Of a stretch of DNA of 64,000 nucleotides, positions 35,662 through 43,838 are shown piece by piece. A program made the translations under genes and the position numbers. The notes under the pieces were generated by a model that was not told the origin of the DNA, ran no database searches, and worked only from the letters and a program-made list of their open reading frames with translations. The stretch spans positions 1-64,000 of the forward strand of contig CAVQON010000015.1 in NCBI GenBank assembly GCA_963714455.1, given 5' to 3'. The stretch comes from CAVQGZ01 sp963714455. GTDB lineage: Bacteria; Actinomycetota; Actinomycetes; Jiangellales; Jiangellaceae. The number at the start of each line of letters is the position of its first letter. Positions within the stretch are counted from its first letter, which is position 1.

Positions 35662-38367
35662 TCAAGAGAGGCGGCGGGTGTACCAGTCGGCGCGCGAGCG
35701 GGCCGGCGCGACCCGGGCCGAGGCGTTGACCACGGCCATGCCCTCGGTGCGCACCAGCACCGGGTTGAGCTCGATCTCGACCAGCTCGGGCACGTCGTCG
35801 GTGAGTCGGGACAAACGGTGCAGCAAGTCCTCGATCGCGCCGAGGTCAGCCGGCTCGGAGCCGTCGAAGCCGAGCAGCAGCGGCGCGGCCTTCACCTCGC
35901 GCACCATCTCGACCGCGTCGACGTCGGTGAGCGGGGGGATGCGGTACGAACGGTCCCCGATCACCTCGGTCGCGACCCCGCCGACACCGAACGACAGCAC
36001 CGGACCGTACGACGGGTCCTCCACCGCACGCATCGCCACCGGCACCCCGGACGCGGCCATGGGCTGCACGACGTACTCCGCCTCCGCGGCCCCGGCGAAG
36101 CTGCCCGTCATGGTCTCCCAGGCGTCGCGCATCTCGGCCTCGCTGTCGATGTTGCGCCAGACGTCGGCGAGGTCGGCCCGGTTCTTCAGGTGCGAGGCGC
36201 GGGCCTTGAGGGCCACGTTCCAGCCCAGGCGCTCCCCCGCGGCAACTGCCTCCTCGACGGTGGGCGCCGACACCATCGGGTACAGCTCGATGCCGTAGGC
36301 GGCCAGCAGGTCGGTGAGCTCGTCGGTGCCCAGGGCGCGCCCCTCGGGCGCCTCGGCCAGCACCGCGGCGGCGACCTCGCGCGCGACGGCCTCGTCGACG
36401 TCGTCGAGCTCGGGGACGACGCCGACCGGACGCTCGCACCACTGGGCGTACTCGACGACCTTCGCCAGCGCCCGCACCGCCTCTTCGGCGGAGGCGAACG
36501 AGGGCACCGAGCCGGGCTGCAGCACACCCAGGTCGTCGACGACGCGCAGGGCCGCCGGGACGCCCCGGCTGCCCAGAAAGGTGGTGACGACCGGCTTGTC
36601 GGTGCCGGCGGCGACGCTGGCGAGCACCGCGGCCACCTCGGGTGCGCGCGACTCCAGCCGCGGCGCGTACACCACGACGATGGCGTCGACGTCGTCGTCG
36701 GCGGCCAGGGCGCGCAGGGCAGGGTCGAACTCGTCCGCGCCGGCCTCGGTTCCCAGGTCGATCGGCCGGCCGACCACCTCGAGCCCCGCGCTGGTGGCGG
36801 CGTCGCGAGTGAGCAGCCCCAGCGCGTCGCTGTTGCCGACGACTGCGACCCGACGCCCGCGCGGCAGCGGCTGGTAGGCCATGAGTGAGGCCACGTCGAA
36901 CATCTCGTTGAGCGTGTCGACCCGCACCACACCCGACTGGCTGAACAGGGCGTCCACGGCTCCCGGCGGCACGAGCGACGTCGAGCTGTCCCGACCCAGG
37001 GGCACGCCCTGGGTCGACATGCCGGTCTTGACGGCCACGACCGGCTTGGTGCGCGACAGCCGCCGGGTGATGCGTCCGAACTTGCGCGGGTTACCGATCG
37101 ACTCCAGGTAGAGCAGCACCACGTCGGTGGCGGGGTCTTCGGTCCAGTACTGCAGCAGGTCGTTGCCGGAGACGTCGGCTCGGTTGCCTGCCGAGACGAA
37201 CGTCGAGAGGCCCAGGCCGCGGTCGACGCACTGGGCGAGGATCGACTGGCCGAACGCGCCGGACTGGCTGAAGAAGCCGATGCGCCCGTGACCGGGCATC
37301 ACCTGGGAGACCGAGGCGTTGAGCGAGAAGTCGGGGTCGGTGTTGACCATGCCCAGGCAGTTCGGGCCGAGGACGCGCATGCCGTTCGACCGGGCCTGCT
37401 CTGTGAGCGCGTGCTGGCGCAGGCGCCCCTCGGGCCCGGCGTCGGCGAAGCCGGCCGACACCACGACAAGCCCGTGAACGTTCTTGGTGGCCGCGTCACG
37501 CACCACGTCGGGGACGGCCTCGGCCGGCACGGCGACGATGCAGACGTCGACGTCGGACGGGACGTCGGCGAGGCTCGGGAACGCGGGCACGCCGGCGATC
37601 GCCGGCGCCTCGGGGTTCACGGCGTAGACCGGGCCGGTGAAGCCCCCGGAGACCAGGTTGCGCACGAGCGCCTGACCGATCTTGTCTCGCTGGCGGCTCG
37701 CGCCGACGACCGCGACCGACGAGGGGGTGATCAGCCGGGCGATCGAACGGGCGTCAGCCCGCTGCTCGCGTGCCGCCTGCACCGCCAGGGACTCATCCGT
37801 GGGGTCGATGTCGAACTCGACGTGCAGCACGCCGTCCTCGAACGTCGGCTCGACGGAGTAGCCGGCGTCGGTGAACACCTTGACCATCTTGCGGTTCGCG
37901 GGCAGCACGTCGGCGACGAACTTGCGCACGCCGCGCTCACGCGCAGCCTGGGCCATGTGCTCGAGCAGCACGCTGCCCAGCCCGCGCCCGTGGTGGGCGT
38001 CCTCGACCAAGAAGGCAACCTCGGCGGCGGGCGCCCCCGCACCGATGCGGTCGTAGCGTCCGACGCCGATCATCTTCTCGCCCACGGTGATGATGAGGGC
38101 GACCCGGTCGTCGTTGTCGACCGTGGTGTAGTTGCGCACGTCGCGCTCGCTGAGCATGGGGCGGGGGGCGAAGAAGCGGTAGTACTTCGACTCCTCGCTG
38201 ACGCGGGCGTAGAAGGCGACGAGCATCTCGGCGTCGTCGGGGGTGATCGGTCTGATGTGGGCGGTCGCGCCGTCGGCGAGGACGATGTCGGCTTCCCAGT
38301 GCGCCGGGTAGGGCCCGCCGTGCCTCGTCACGTCTGCCGACGCGGGCGACGTCGTGGAGGCAGTCAT
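35662..38367 (-). CDS. GNAT-acyl-CoA synthetase (NDP-forming)-like protein acetyltransferase
   Basis: 901 residues. An N-terminal GNAT domain (about 25-190, acetyl-CoA loop HGRGLGSVLLEHM) is fused to the CoA-binding, ligase-CoA and ATP-grasp domains of NDP-forming acetyl-CoA synthetases (VAVVGASRQRDKIG, GPNCLGMVN, FFSQSGAFG, and an ATP-grasp from LLAAYGIELYP). The phosphohistidine of active synthetases, usually in SHTG, is replaced: the segment reads GRDSSTSLVPP near residue 460. That fits a regulatory PatZ/Pat-type lysine acetyltransferase. N-terminal GNAT is the reverse of the PatZ order and is known from streptomycetes. TACGTT ends 7 nt before the ATG: leaderless. Confidence 0.88.
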   Translation of the reverse strand: MTASTTSPASADVTRHGGPYPAHWEADIVLADGATAHIRPITPDDAEMLVAFYARVSEESKYYRFFAPRPMLSERDVRNYTTVDNDDRVALIITVGEKMIGVGRYDRIGAGAPAAEVAFLVEDAHHGRGLGSVLLEHMAQAARERGVRKFVADVLPANRKMVKVFTDAGYSVEPTFEDGVLHVEFDIDPTDESLAVQAAREQRADARSIARLITPSSVAVVGASRQRDKIGQALVRNLVSGGFTGPVYAVNPEAPAIAGVPAFPSLADVPSDVDVCIVAVPAEAVPDVVRDAATKNVHGLVVVSAGFADAGPEGRLRQHALTEQARSNGMRVLGPNCLGMVNTDPDFSLNASVSQVMPGHGRIGFFSQSGAFGQSILAQCVDRGLGLSTFVSAGNRADVSGNDLLQYWTEDPATDVVLLYLESIGNPRKFGRITRRLSRTKPVVAVKTGMSTQGVPLGRDSSTSLVPPGAVDALFSQSGVVRVDTLNEMFDVASLMAYQPLPRGRRVAVVGNSDALGLLTRDAATSAGLEVVGRPIDLGTEAGADEFDPALRALAADDDVDAIVVVYAPRLESRAPEVAAVLASVAAGTDKPVVTTFLGSRGVPAALRVVDDLGVLQPGSVPSFASAEEAVRALAKVVEYAQWCERPVGVVPELDDVDEAVAREVAAAVLAEAPEGRALGTDELTDLLAAYGIELYPMVSAPTVEEAVAAGERLGWNVALKARASHLKNRADLADVWRNIDSEAEMRDAWETMTGSFAGAAEAEYVVQPMAASGVPVAMRAVEDPSYGPVLSFGVGGVATEVIGDRSYRIPPLTDVDAVEMVREVKAAPLLLGFDGSEPADLGAIEDLLHRLSRLTDDVPELVEIELNPVLVRTEGMAVVNASARVAPARSRADWYTRRLS

Positions 38368-38431
38368 GGGAGGAAACGTATCCCCCGATCACTGTTCAGG
38401 CAGACCGACTGGGACGACTTACTCTTGTCTC

Positions 38432-39094
38432 ATGGCCACGACCACTGCCCCGGACGCCGAGGCGGTGGACTCCGACGGCGAGGGCGGGGCGACGCCGGCG
38501 TCTGCCCTGGTGTCGGCGGTACGCACCGCCTGGCTGATGGTCGTGCTCGGAGCCGTGGGCCTGGTGGCGTCCGCCGCGCTGATGATCGAGCGCATCGCGG
38601 TCGCGACCGACCCCGACTACGTGCCGAGCTGCAGCATCAACCCCATCCTCACCTGCACCTCAGCGATGCTCAGCCCCCAGGGTGAGGTGTTCGGGTTCCC
38701 CAACCCGCTGCTCGGCGTCGCGGGCTTCCCCGTGATCATCGCCACCGGGGCCGCGATGATCGCCGGGGCGCGCATGGCGCGCTGGTACTGGACCGGGCTC
38801 TGGCTCGGTGGCCTGGGCGCCGTGGCGTTCATGCACTGGCTGATCGTGGAGAGCCTGTTCTCGATCGAGGCGCTCTGCCCCTACTGCATGGTGGTGTGGG
38901 TGGCCACGACCCCGCTCTTCGCGGTCGTGTCCGCGTACGGGCTGCCGCGTGGCGCGCTCGGTGACCGGGTGGCGCGCAGCACAGTCGTCGGTGACCTGCT
39001 GGCGTTGCGCTGGTGGCTCGTGGGCCTGTGGTTCGTCGTGCTGGCCGCTCTGATCGGCATCGTCTTCCTCGACGAGTGGCGCGCTCTGCTCTGA
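38432..39094 (+). CDS. Vitamin K epoxide reductase family protein (VKOR)
   Basis: 220 residues with five predicted membrane segments. VKOR active-site cysteines are all present: the loop pair C67 and C75 (SCSINPILTC) and the CxxC C149-P-Y-C152. Bacterial VKOR reoxidises DsbA-like proteins using quinone, in place of DsbB. Here no thioredoxin domain is fused; the FrnE-like protein at 62.2 kb is cytoplasmic and unlikely to be its partner. ATG 38432 follows TACTCT (38420-38425) by exactly 6 nt, a clear leaderless start divergent from the acetyltransferase gene. Confidence 0.92.
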   Translation: MATTTAPDAEAVDSDGEGGATPASALVSAVRTAWLMVVLGAVGLVASAALMIERIAVATDPDYVPSCSINPILTCTSAMLSPQGEVFGFPNPLLGVAGFPVIIATGAAMIAGARMARWYWTGLWLGGLGAVAFMHWLIVESLFSIEALCPYCMVVWVATTPLFAVVSAYGLPRGALGDRVARSTVVGDLLALRWWLVGLWFVVLAALIGIVFLDEWRALL

Positions 39095-39105
39095 CAAGGT
39101 CTCGG

Positions 39106-40164
39106 TCAGCGTCCGAAGCTGGCGAGCAGCGCGTGGCGTAGTGCCGGTGTCTGCGCCTGGACGGTCAAGAAGAGCGCCCACCGGGCCAGCATCTGGGCAT
39201 CGTCGCTGGTGAGCATCGCCCGTCCGCCACGCGACACGACGAGTGCCGTGGTCGCGTCGACGCACAGCCGCAACGCCTCGGCGCGCAGCTCCAGGCGCCG
39301 GTCGAGCTGCTCGTACCCATCGACGTGGTCGATCAGGGCGTAGGCCTCGCTACGAACCGAAGCGGCCCGCTCGGCGATCCGGACGCCGGCCAACCGACCC
39401 TGCTCGTCGGGCCCGTGCAGCAGACGGTCCACGGCCGCGTCCGTCACGCCGAGCACGGACGGGGACACGTTGGCGGTCTTGGTGCGGTCGGCCGCCGCCC
39501 ACTGCTCGACAGGCGTGACGGCGAGCACGCCCTCGTCCGGTACGACCAAGCCGTCCAGGTGCAGGGGCACCGTGCGCGCGGCGCTCATCGCCAGCGTCCG
39601 TGCCGGATCACCCGGGCGCATGGCGGGCTGCGCCTCGGCCGGGGCCAGGGCGAACACGACCTGACCGTCCGAGCTGGCACCGGCGACCACGGCCACGTCG
39701 TTGATCCCCCAGCCCGTGTACCACGGCGCGGTCCCGGTGAAGCGCCAGCCCTTCCCGTATCTCTCAACCTCTACTTGACGGTGAGGCCATCGCCGCAGGT
39801 GGGAGAAGGCGATGCCAGCGATCGACGTCCCGCTCTCCAGCAGCGGCACGACCGTGGCGCTCAGGTCGGGGGCGGCAGCCCGGGCGAGCTGCAGCGGTGT
39901 CTGGTGCTGGGCGACCACGAACCACGTCGACAGGCAGGCGGCCGCGAGATGCTCGTGCGCCGCCCGAAGCTCTCCCGGCGTCGCTCCGCCCGCGGCGGCC
40001 GCGCCGAAGATGCCAGTCGGCGCCAGGGCGTCGAGGTGGCTGCGCGGCACGACGTCGGCGTCCACGGTCAGCGCTGCGGGCGCGATGACGTCGGCGCAGA
40101 CGCGCCCGACGTGGCTCACCAGGCCCGACGCGTGGCGTGTCGGCCCGCCTGTCTCGTCGCTCAT
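39106..40164 (-). CDS. Acyl-CoA dehydrogenase-like protein
   Basis: 352 residues. The fold is that of the acyl-CoA dehydrogenase/oxidase superfamily: an N-terminal helical part, a middle beta domain (GKGWRFTGTAPWYTGWGINDVAVV) and a C-terminal helical bundle with LCVDATTALVVSRGGRAML. The catalytic glutamate of classical members is not evident. The middle-domain motif GTAPWYTGWG resembles flavin-binding hydroxylase/desulfurase-type members (DszC/HsaA-like) more than fatty-acid enzymes. The substrate is unknown. ATG 40164 is chosen because the upstream frame runs towards the divergent parC promoter. It is convergent with the VKOR gene. Confidence 0.75.
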   Translation of the reverse strand: MSDETGGPTRHASGLVSHVGRVCADVIAPAALTVDADVVPRSHLDALAPTGIFGAAAAGGATPGELRAAHEHLAAACLSTWFVVAQHQTPLQLARAAAPDLSATVVPLLESGTSIAGIAFSHLRRWPHRQVEVERYGKGWRFTGTAPWYTGWGINDVAVVAGASSDGQVVFALAPAEAQPAMRPGDPARTLAMSAARTVPLHLDGLVVPDEGVLAVTPVEQWAAADRTKTANVSPSVLGVTDAAVDRLLHGPDEQGRLAGVRIAERAASVRSEAYALIDHVDGYEQLDRRLELRAEALRLCVDATTALVVSRGGRAMLTSDDAQMLARWALFLTVQAQTPALRHALLASFGR

Positions 40165-40267
40165 CAGCTCGCCCGGCACCGTGGACACGCTAGACGGCGC
40201 GGGCGTCGGTGGAGCAGCCGGTGAGTCCCGGCATCGATGCGGCGGAGGTCTCAGCGACAATGGCCGC

Positions 40268-43200
40268 GTGGCCCGCCGCTCGAAGTCGACCGTCCCCGAC
40301 GAACCGTTCGTCGAACGCATCAGCGACGTCGACGTCGGCGACGAGATGCGCGACTCGTTCCTCGAGTACGCCTACTCCGTCATCTACGCCCGGGCCATCC
40401 CCGACGCCCGCGACGGGTTGAAGCCGGTTCAGCGCCGCATCCTCTACACGATGGCCGAGATGGGGCTGCGGCCCGACCGCGGCCACGTCAAGTGCGCGCG
40501 CGTGGTCGGCGAGGTGATGGGGCGGCTGCACCCGCACGGTGACTCCGCGATCTACGAGGCCATGGTGCGCATGGCGCAGTCATGGTCGATGCGGGTTCCG
40601 CTGGTGGACGGGCACGGCAACTTCGGATCCCAGGACGACGGGCCGGCCGCCTACCGCTACTGCGTCCCCGGCACCACGCGGGTGCGCCTGGCCGACGGCA
40701 CCACGCTGCCGATCGCCGCGCTCGCCCCCAGCGAGCCAAGCAGCGACCTCGACATCGACATCGACGTGCTCGACCGCGACGGCAAGCCCGTGCACGCGTC
40801 ACGAGCGTTCCACTCCGGCACCCACCCGGTGCTCCAGGTCGAGACCACCAGCGGTCACCTGGTGGAAGGCACCGCGAACCACCCCGTGCTCACCGGCTCG
40901 GGTTGGCGCCGGCTGGACGAGCTGGTCGTCGGCGAGCACCTCGTGCTCGCCCAGCACGCGTGGACGACGGCGCTGCCGACGGCGCGGGAGGCGCAGGTCG
41001 GGCTGCTGGTGGGGGCCTGGGTGATGGGCGGCTGGGCCGGCCGCGACACCGCCGGGTACTCCACCGACGACGCCGACTACTTCGCGCGCGTGCTCGGCGC
41101 GTTCGACGAGCACGTCGGGGCGCACCGACGCACCGGGCACCGCACCACGCGCCGGCTGGAACGAGAGATCAGCGAGGTCGAGGTCGCCCACCTCGACCGG
41201 CTCGACGACACGGTGCTCGCCGACGTGCTGAGCGTGCCTGACGAGCGACGGCGGGTCCCCGAGATCGTCTGGCGGGCCGGTCCTGGCCTCAAGCGCTCGT
41301 TCCTGTCCGCGCTGTTCGACAGCGCCGCGACCCTGCAGACGCCGACCGCGGGCGGACCGCGACTGGGCCTCACCTTGGCCAGCCCGGTGCTGCTGCGTGA
41401 CGTCCAAGAGCTGCTGACCGAGTTCGGCATCCACGCCCACGTCCACGCACCGCGGCGAGCCGGACGGCGCCTGGTCGTGCGTGGGCGGCGTGAGCTCGCC
41501 GCCTTCGTCGAGCGCATCGGCCTGCAGACGTCCTTGGCCGACGAGGTCGCGGCCGTCGTCGAGGAGTCCGCGGTGCCCGTGCCGCCCACCAGCGCGGCGG
41601 GCTGGCGCCTCGTCCCGGTCGCCCGGATCACTCCAGGCCCGGCGCAGCCGGTCTACTCGCTGCGTGTCGACTCCGACGACCACTCGTTCTTGGCCGGTGG
41701 CTTCGTCCACCACAACACCGAGGCGCGGCTCGCCGAGCCCGCCATGCTGCTCACCACGTCGATCGACGAGGACGTCGTCGACATGGTCCCGAACTACGAC
41801 GGACGCGAGACCCAGCCCGGCGTCCTGCCCGCCGCGTACCCGAACCTGCTGGTCAACGGGGCGTCTGGGATCGCCGTGGGCATGGCCACCAACATGGCCC
41901 CGCACAACCTCGGCGAGGTCGTGGCCGCAGCGCGGCACCTGATCGACCACCCCGACGCCACCCTCGACCAGCTCATGCGGTTCGTGCCCGGACCCGACCT
42001 GCCCACCGGCGGAAAGATCGTCGGGCTCGACGGCATCCGCGATGCCTACGCCACGGGGCGGGGAACGTTCCGCACCCGCGCGTCCGTGCGGGTCGAGAAC
42101 GTGACCGCGCGCAAGAAGGCCCTGGTGGTCACCGAGCTGCCCTACACGGTCGGACCGGAACAGGTGCGGGAGAAGATCGCCCAGCTCGTGCGGGCGAAGA
42201 AGCTGCAGGGCATCCTCGACGTCGAGGACTACACCGACCGCTCGTCCGGCCTTCGCCTCGTGATCGAGATCAAGAGCGGCTTCGTGCCCGAGGCGGTGCT
42301 GGCGCACCTCTACCGGCTGACCTCGCTGGAGACCACGTTCGGCATCAACAACGTGGCGCTCGTGGACGGCCAGCCCCGCACCCTCGGGCTCAAGGAGCTG
42401 CTCGAGGTGTACCTCGCGCACCGATTCGACGTGGTGCGCCGCCGCTCGCTGTTCCGCCGCCAACGCCGCCTCGACCGGCTGCACCTGGTGGACGGGCTGC
42501 TCGTGGCGCTGCTCGACATCGACGAGGTGATCGCGGTGATCCGGTCGTCCGACGACGCCGCCGCCGCCAAGGCGCGACTCATGTCGATCTTCGACCTGTC
42601 CGAGACGCAGGCCCAGTACATCCTCGACACACCGCTGCGCCGGCTCACCAAGTTCGACCGTCTGTCGCTGGAGTCGGAGGCCGACGACCTGCGGGCCGAG
42701 ATCGCCCGGCTCACCGAGATCCTGGACGACGAGGCGGCGCTGCGCCAGCTCGTGTCCGACGAGCTCGCCGACGTGGCTCGCGCGCACTCCACGCCGCGGC
42801 GCACGGTGCTGCTGGAGTCGGCCGCCTCACCGACGCCCACGACGGCCGCGCTGGAGGAGGAGGACGGTCCCTGCTGGGTGCTGCTGTCGTCCACGGGCCT
42901 GCTGGCCCGCACCACGTCGGCCGAGACACCGGTGCCCGGCGAGGCACGCAGCACGCACGACGTGGTCGTGTCGGCCGTGCCGGCCTCGTCGCGCGGCGAG
43001 ATCGGGGCAGTGACCAGCGGTGGACGCATGCTGCGGCTCGGCGTCGTCGACCTGCCGGGCCTGCCGCCGACCGCGTCCGGGCCCTCGCTGTCCGGAGGGG
43101 CGCCGGTGAGCGAGTACCTGCCGCTGGAGGCCGGAGAACGTGTTCTGTGCCTGAGCACGCTCGACCCGGACTCCCCCGGGCTCGCGCTGGGCACGGCGAC

Positions 43201-43774
43201 GGGCGTCGTCAAGCGTGTGGTGCCTGACCACCCGGGCAACCGGGACGCCTGGGAGGTCGTCCGGCTCGACCCCGGTGACCGCGTCGTCGGCGCGGTCGAG
43301 CTCCGCGACGACGGCCTCGACCTGGTGTTCATCACCTCTGACGCCCAGCTTCTGCACTTCGCCGCCACGGCGGTACGCCCGCAGGGCAGAGCAGCCGGTG
43401 GGATGGCCGGCATCAAGCTGGCGGCAGGCGCCGACGTCGTGTTCTTCGGCGCCGTGCGCCTCGATACCGACGCCGTCGTGGTCACCGGCGCCGGCTCGTC
43501 CAACGCGTTGCCCGGCACCGAGCAGGTCGCCGCGAAGGTCACGCCGCTCAGCGAGTACCCGGCCAAGGGACGCGCGACCGGCGGGGTGCGTTGCCACCGC
43601 TTCTTGCGCGGCGAGGACGTGCTGCGTCTGGCCTGGGCCGGCAGCGGGCCCGCCCGGGCGACGGCCGCGACCGGCGTCCCCGTCGACCTGCCCCCGGCAA
43701 CCGGCAAGCGCGACGGGAGCGGGGTGGCCGTTGCCGGCCTCGTCGACGCCGTCGGCCCGGCGACCCTTCACTAG
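40268..43774 (+). CDS. parC: DNA topoisomerase IV subunit A, interrupted by an intein
   Basis: 1168 residues before splicing, about 816 after. The N-terminal breakage-reunion domain has DARDGLKPVQRRILYTM, HPHGDSAIYEAMVRM and AAYRY with catalytic Tyr131. Directly after Tyr131 a 352-residue intein is inserted (40661-41716), then TEARLAEPAML resumes. The remaining tower, coiled coil and degenerate beta-pinwheel C-terminal domain lack a clear GyrA box, favouring ParC over GyrA. With ParE, encoded convergently downstream, it decatenates chromosomes. GTG 40268 is supported by GACAAT ending 6 nt upstream; an ATG at 40260 is out of frame. Function requires protein splicing. Confidence 0.93.
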   Translation: MARRSKSTVPDEPFVERISDVDVGDEMRDSFLEYAYSVIYARAIPDARDGLKPVQRRILYTMAEMGLRPDRGHVKCARVVGEVMGRLHPHGDSAIYEAMVRMAQSWSMRVPLVDGHGNFGSQDDGPAAYRYCVPGTTRVRLADGTTLPIAALAPSEPSSDLDIDIDVLDRDGKPVHASRAFHSGTHPVLQVETTSGHLVEGTANHPVLTGSGWRRLDELVVGEHLVLAQHAWTTALPTAREAQVGLLVGAWVMGGWAGRDTAGYSTDDADYFARVLGAFDEHVGAHRRTGHRTTRRLEREISEVEVAHLDRLDDTVLADVLSVPDERRRVPEIVWRAGPGLKRSFLSALFDSAATLQTPTAGGPRLGLTLASPVLLRDVQELLTEFGIHAHVHAPRRAGRRLVVRGRRELAAFVERIGLQTSLADEVAAVVEESAVPVPPTSAAGWRLVPVARITPGPAQPVYSLRVDSDDHSFLAGGFVHHNTEARLAEPAMLLTTSIDEDVVDMVPNYDGRETQPGVLPAAYPNLLVNGASGIAVGMATNMAPHNLGEVVAAARHLIDHPDATLDQLMRFVPGPDLPTGGKIVGLDGIRDAYATGRGTFRTRASVRVENVTARKKALVVTELPYTVGPEQVREKIAQLVRAKKLQGILDVEDYTDRSSGLRLVIEIKSGFVPEAVLAHLYRLTSLETTFGINNVALVDGQPRTLGLKELLEVYLAHRFDVVRRRSLFRRQRRLDRLHLVDGLLVALLDIDEVIAVIRSSDDAAAAKARLMSIFDLSETQAQYILDTPLRRLTKFDRLSLESEADDLRAEIARLTEILDDEAALRQLVSDELADVARAHSTPRRTVLLESAASPTPTTAALEEEDGPCWVLLSSTGLLARTTSAETPVPGEARSTHDVVVSAVPASSRGEIGAVTSGGRMLRLGVVDLPGLPPTASGPSLSGGAPVSEYLPLEAGERVLCLSTLDPDSPGLALGTATGVVKRVVPDHPGNRDAWEVVRLDPGDRVVGAVELRDDGLDLVFITSDAQLLHFAATAVRPQGRAAGGMAGIKLAAGADVVFFGAVRLDTDAVVVTGAGSSNALPGTEQVAAKVTPLSEYPAKGRATGGVRCHRFLRGEDVLRLAWAGSGPARATAATGVPVDLPPATGKRDGSGVAVAGLVDAVGPATLH
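40661..41716 (+). mobile_element. Intein in ParC at the GyrA-type active-site insertion point, degenerate homing endonuclease
   Basis: 352 residues. Splicing residues are intact: Cys1 (CVPGTTRVRLADG), block B TANH (T71, H74), block F-like VYSLRVDSDDHSFLAGG, and the end FVHHN with penultimate His and Asn352, followed by extein Thr. The site (Tyr-Thr next to the catalytic tyrosine) is the one used by mycobacterial GyrA inteins. The central region has two LAGLIDADG-like helices, LVGAWVMGG (about 116-124) and LSALFDSAA, but the catalytic Asp at position 8 is Gly in the first and Ala in the second. The endonuclease is therefore probably dead while splicing remains active. GC content matches the host, so it is an old resident. 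Confidence 0.93.
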
Positions 43775-43808
43775 CCAGCGGGCTCGCATCAGGCGCGAGG
43801 CGATCGCC

Positions 43809-43838
43809 AGTTGCGGCCGGTTGCGGCCAGTTGCGGTC
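43809..43838. repeat. Three tandem 10-bp repeats between parC and parE
   Basis: AGTTGCGGCC, GGTTGCGGCC and AGTTGCGGTC follow each other without gaps and end immediately before the parE stop codon (43839-43841). They lie in the 64-bp gap between the convergent 3' ends. The function is unknown; replication slippage is a sufficient explanation. Confidence 0.85.

Noticed and set aside
40260..40262. ATG as an alternative parC start
   Set aside because: It is out of frame with the ParC reading frame; GTG 40268 is in frame and has a -10-like box 6 nt upstream.
40268..43774. GyrA instead of ParC
   Set aside because: No clear GyrA box is seen in the C-terminal domain, and the adjacent subunit B gene has ParE-like length and the EGDSALG sequence. 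A tree with gyrA from the same genome would settle it.
43799..43808. GGCGATCGCC palindrome between parC and parE
   Set aside because: It is a 10-bp palindrome expected by chance in GC-rich DNA; no sign of function.
43809..43838. CRISPR-like repeats
   Set aside because: Three contiguous 10-bp units with no spacers and no cas genes; a simple tandem repeat.
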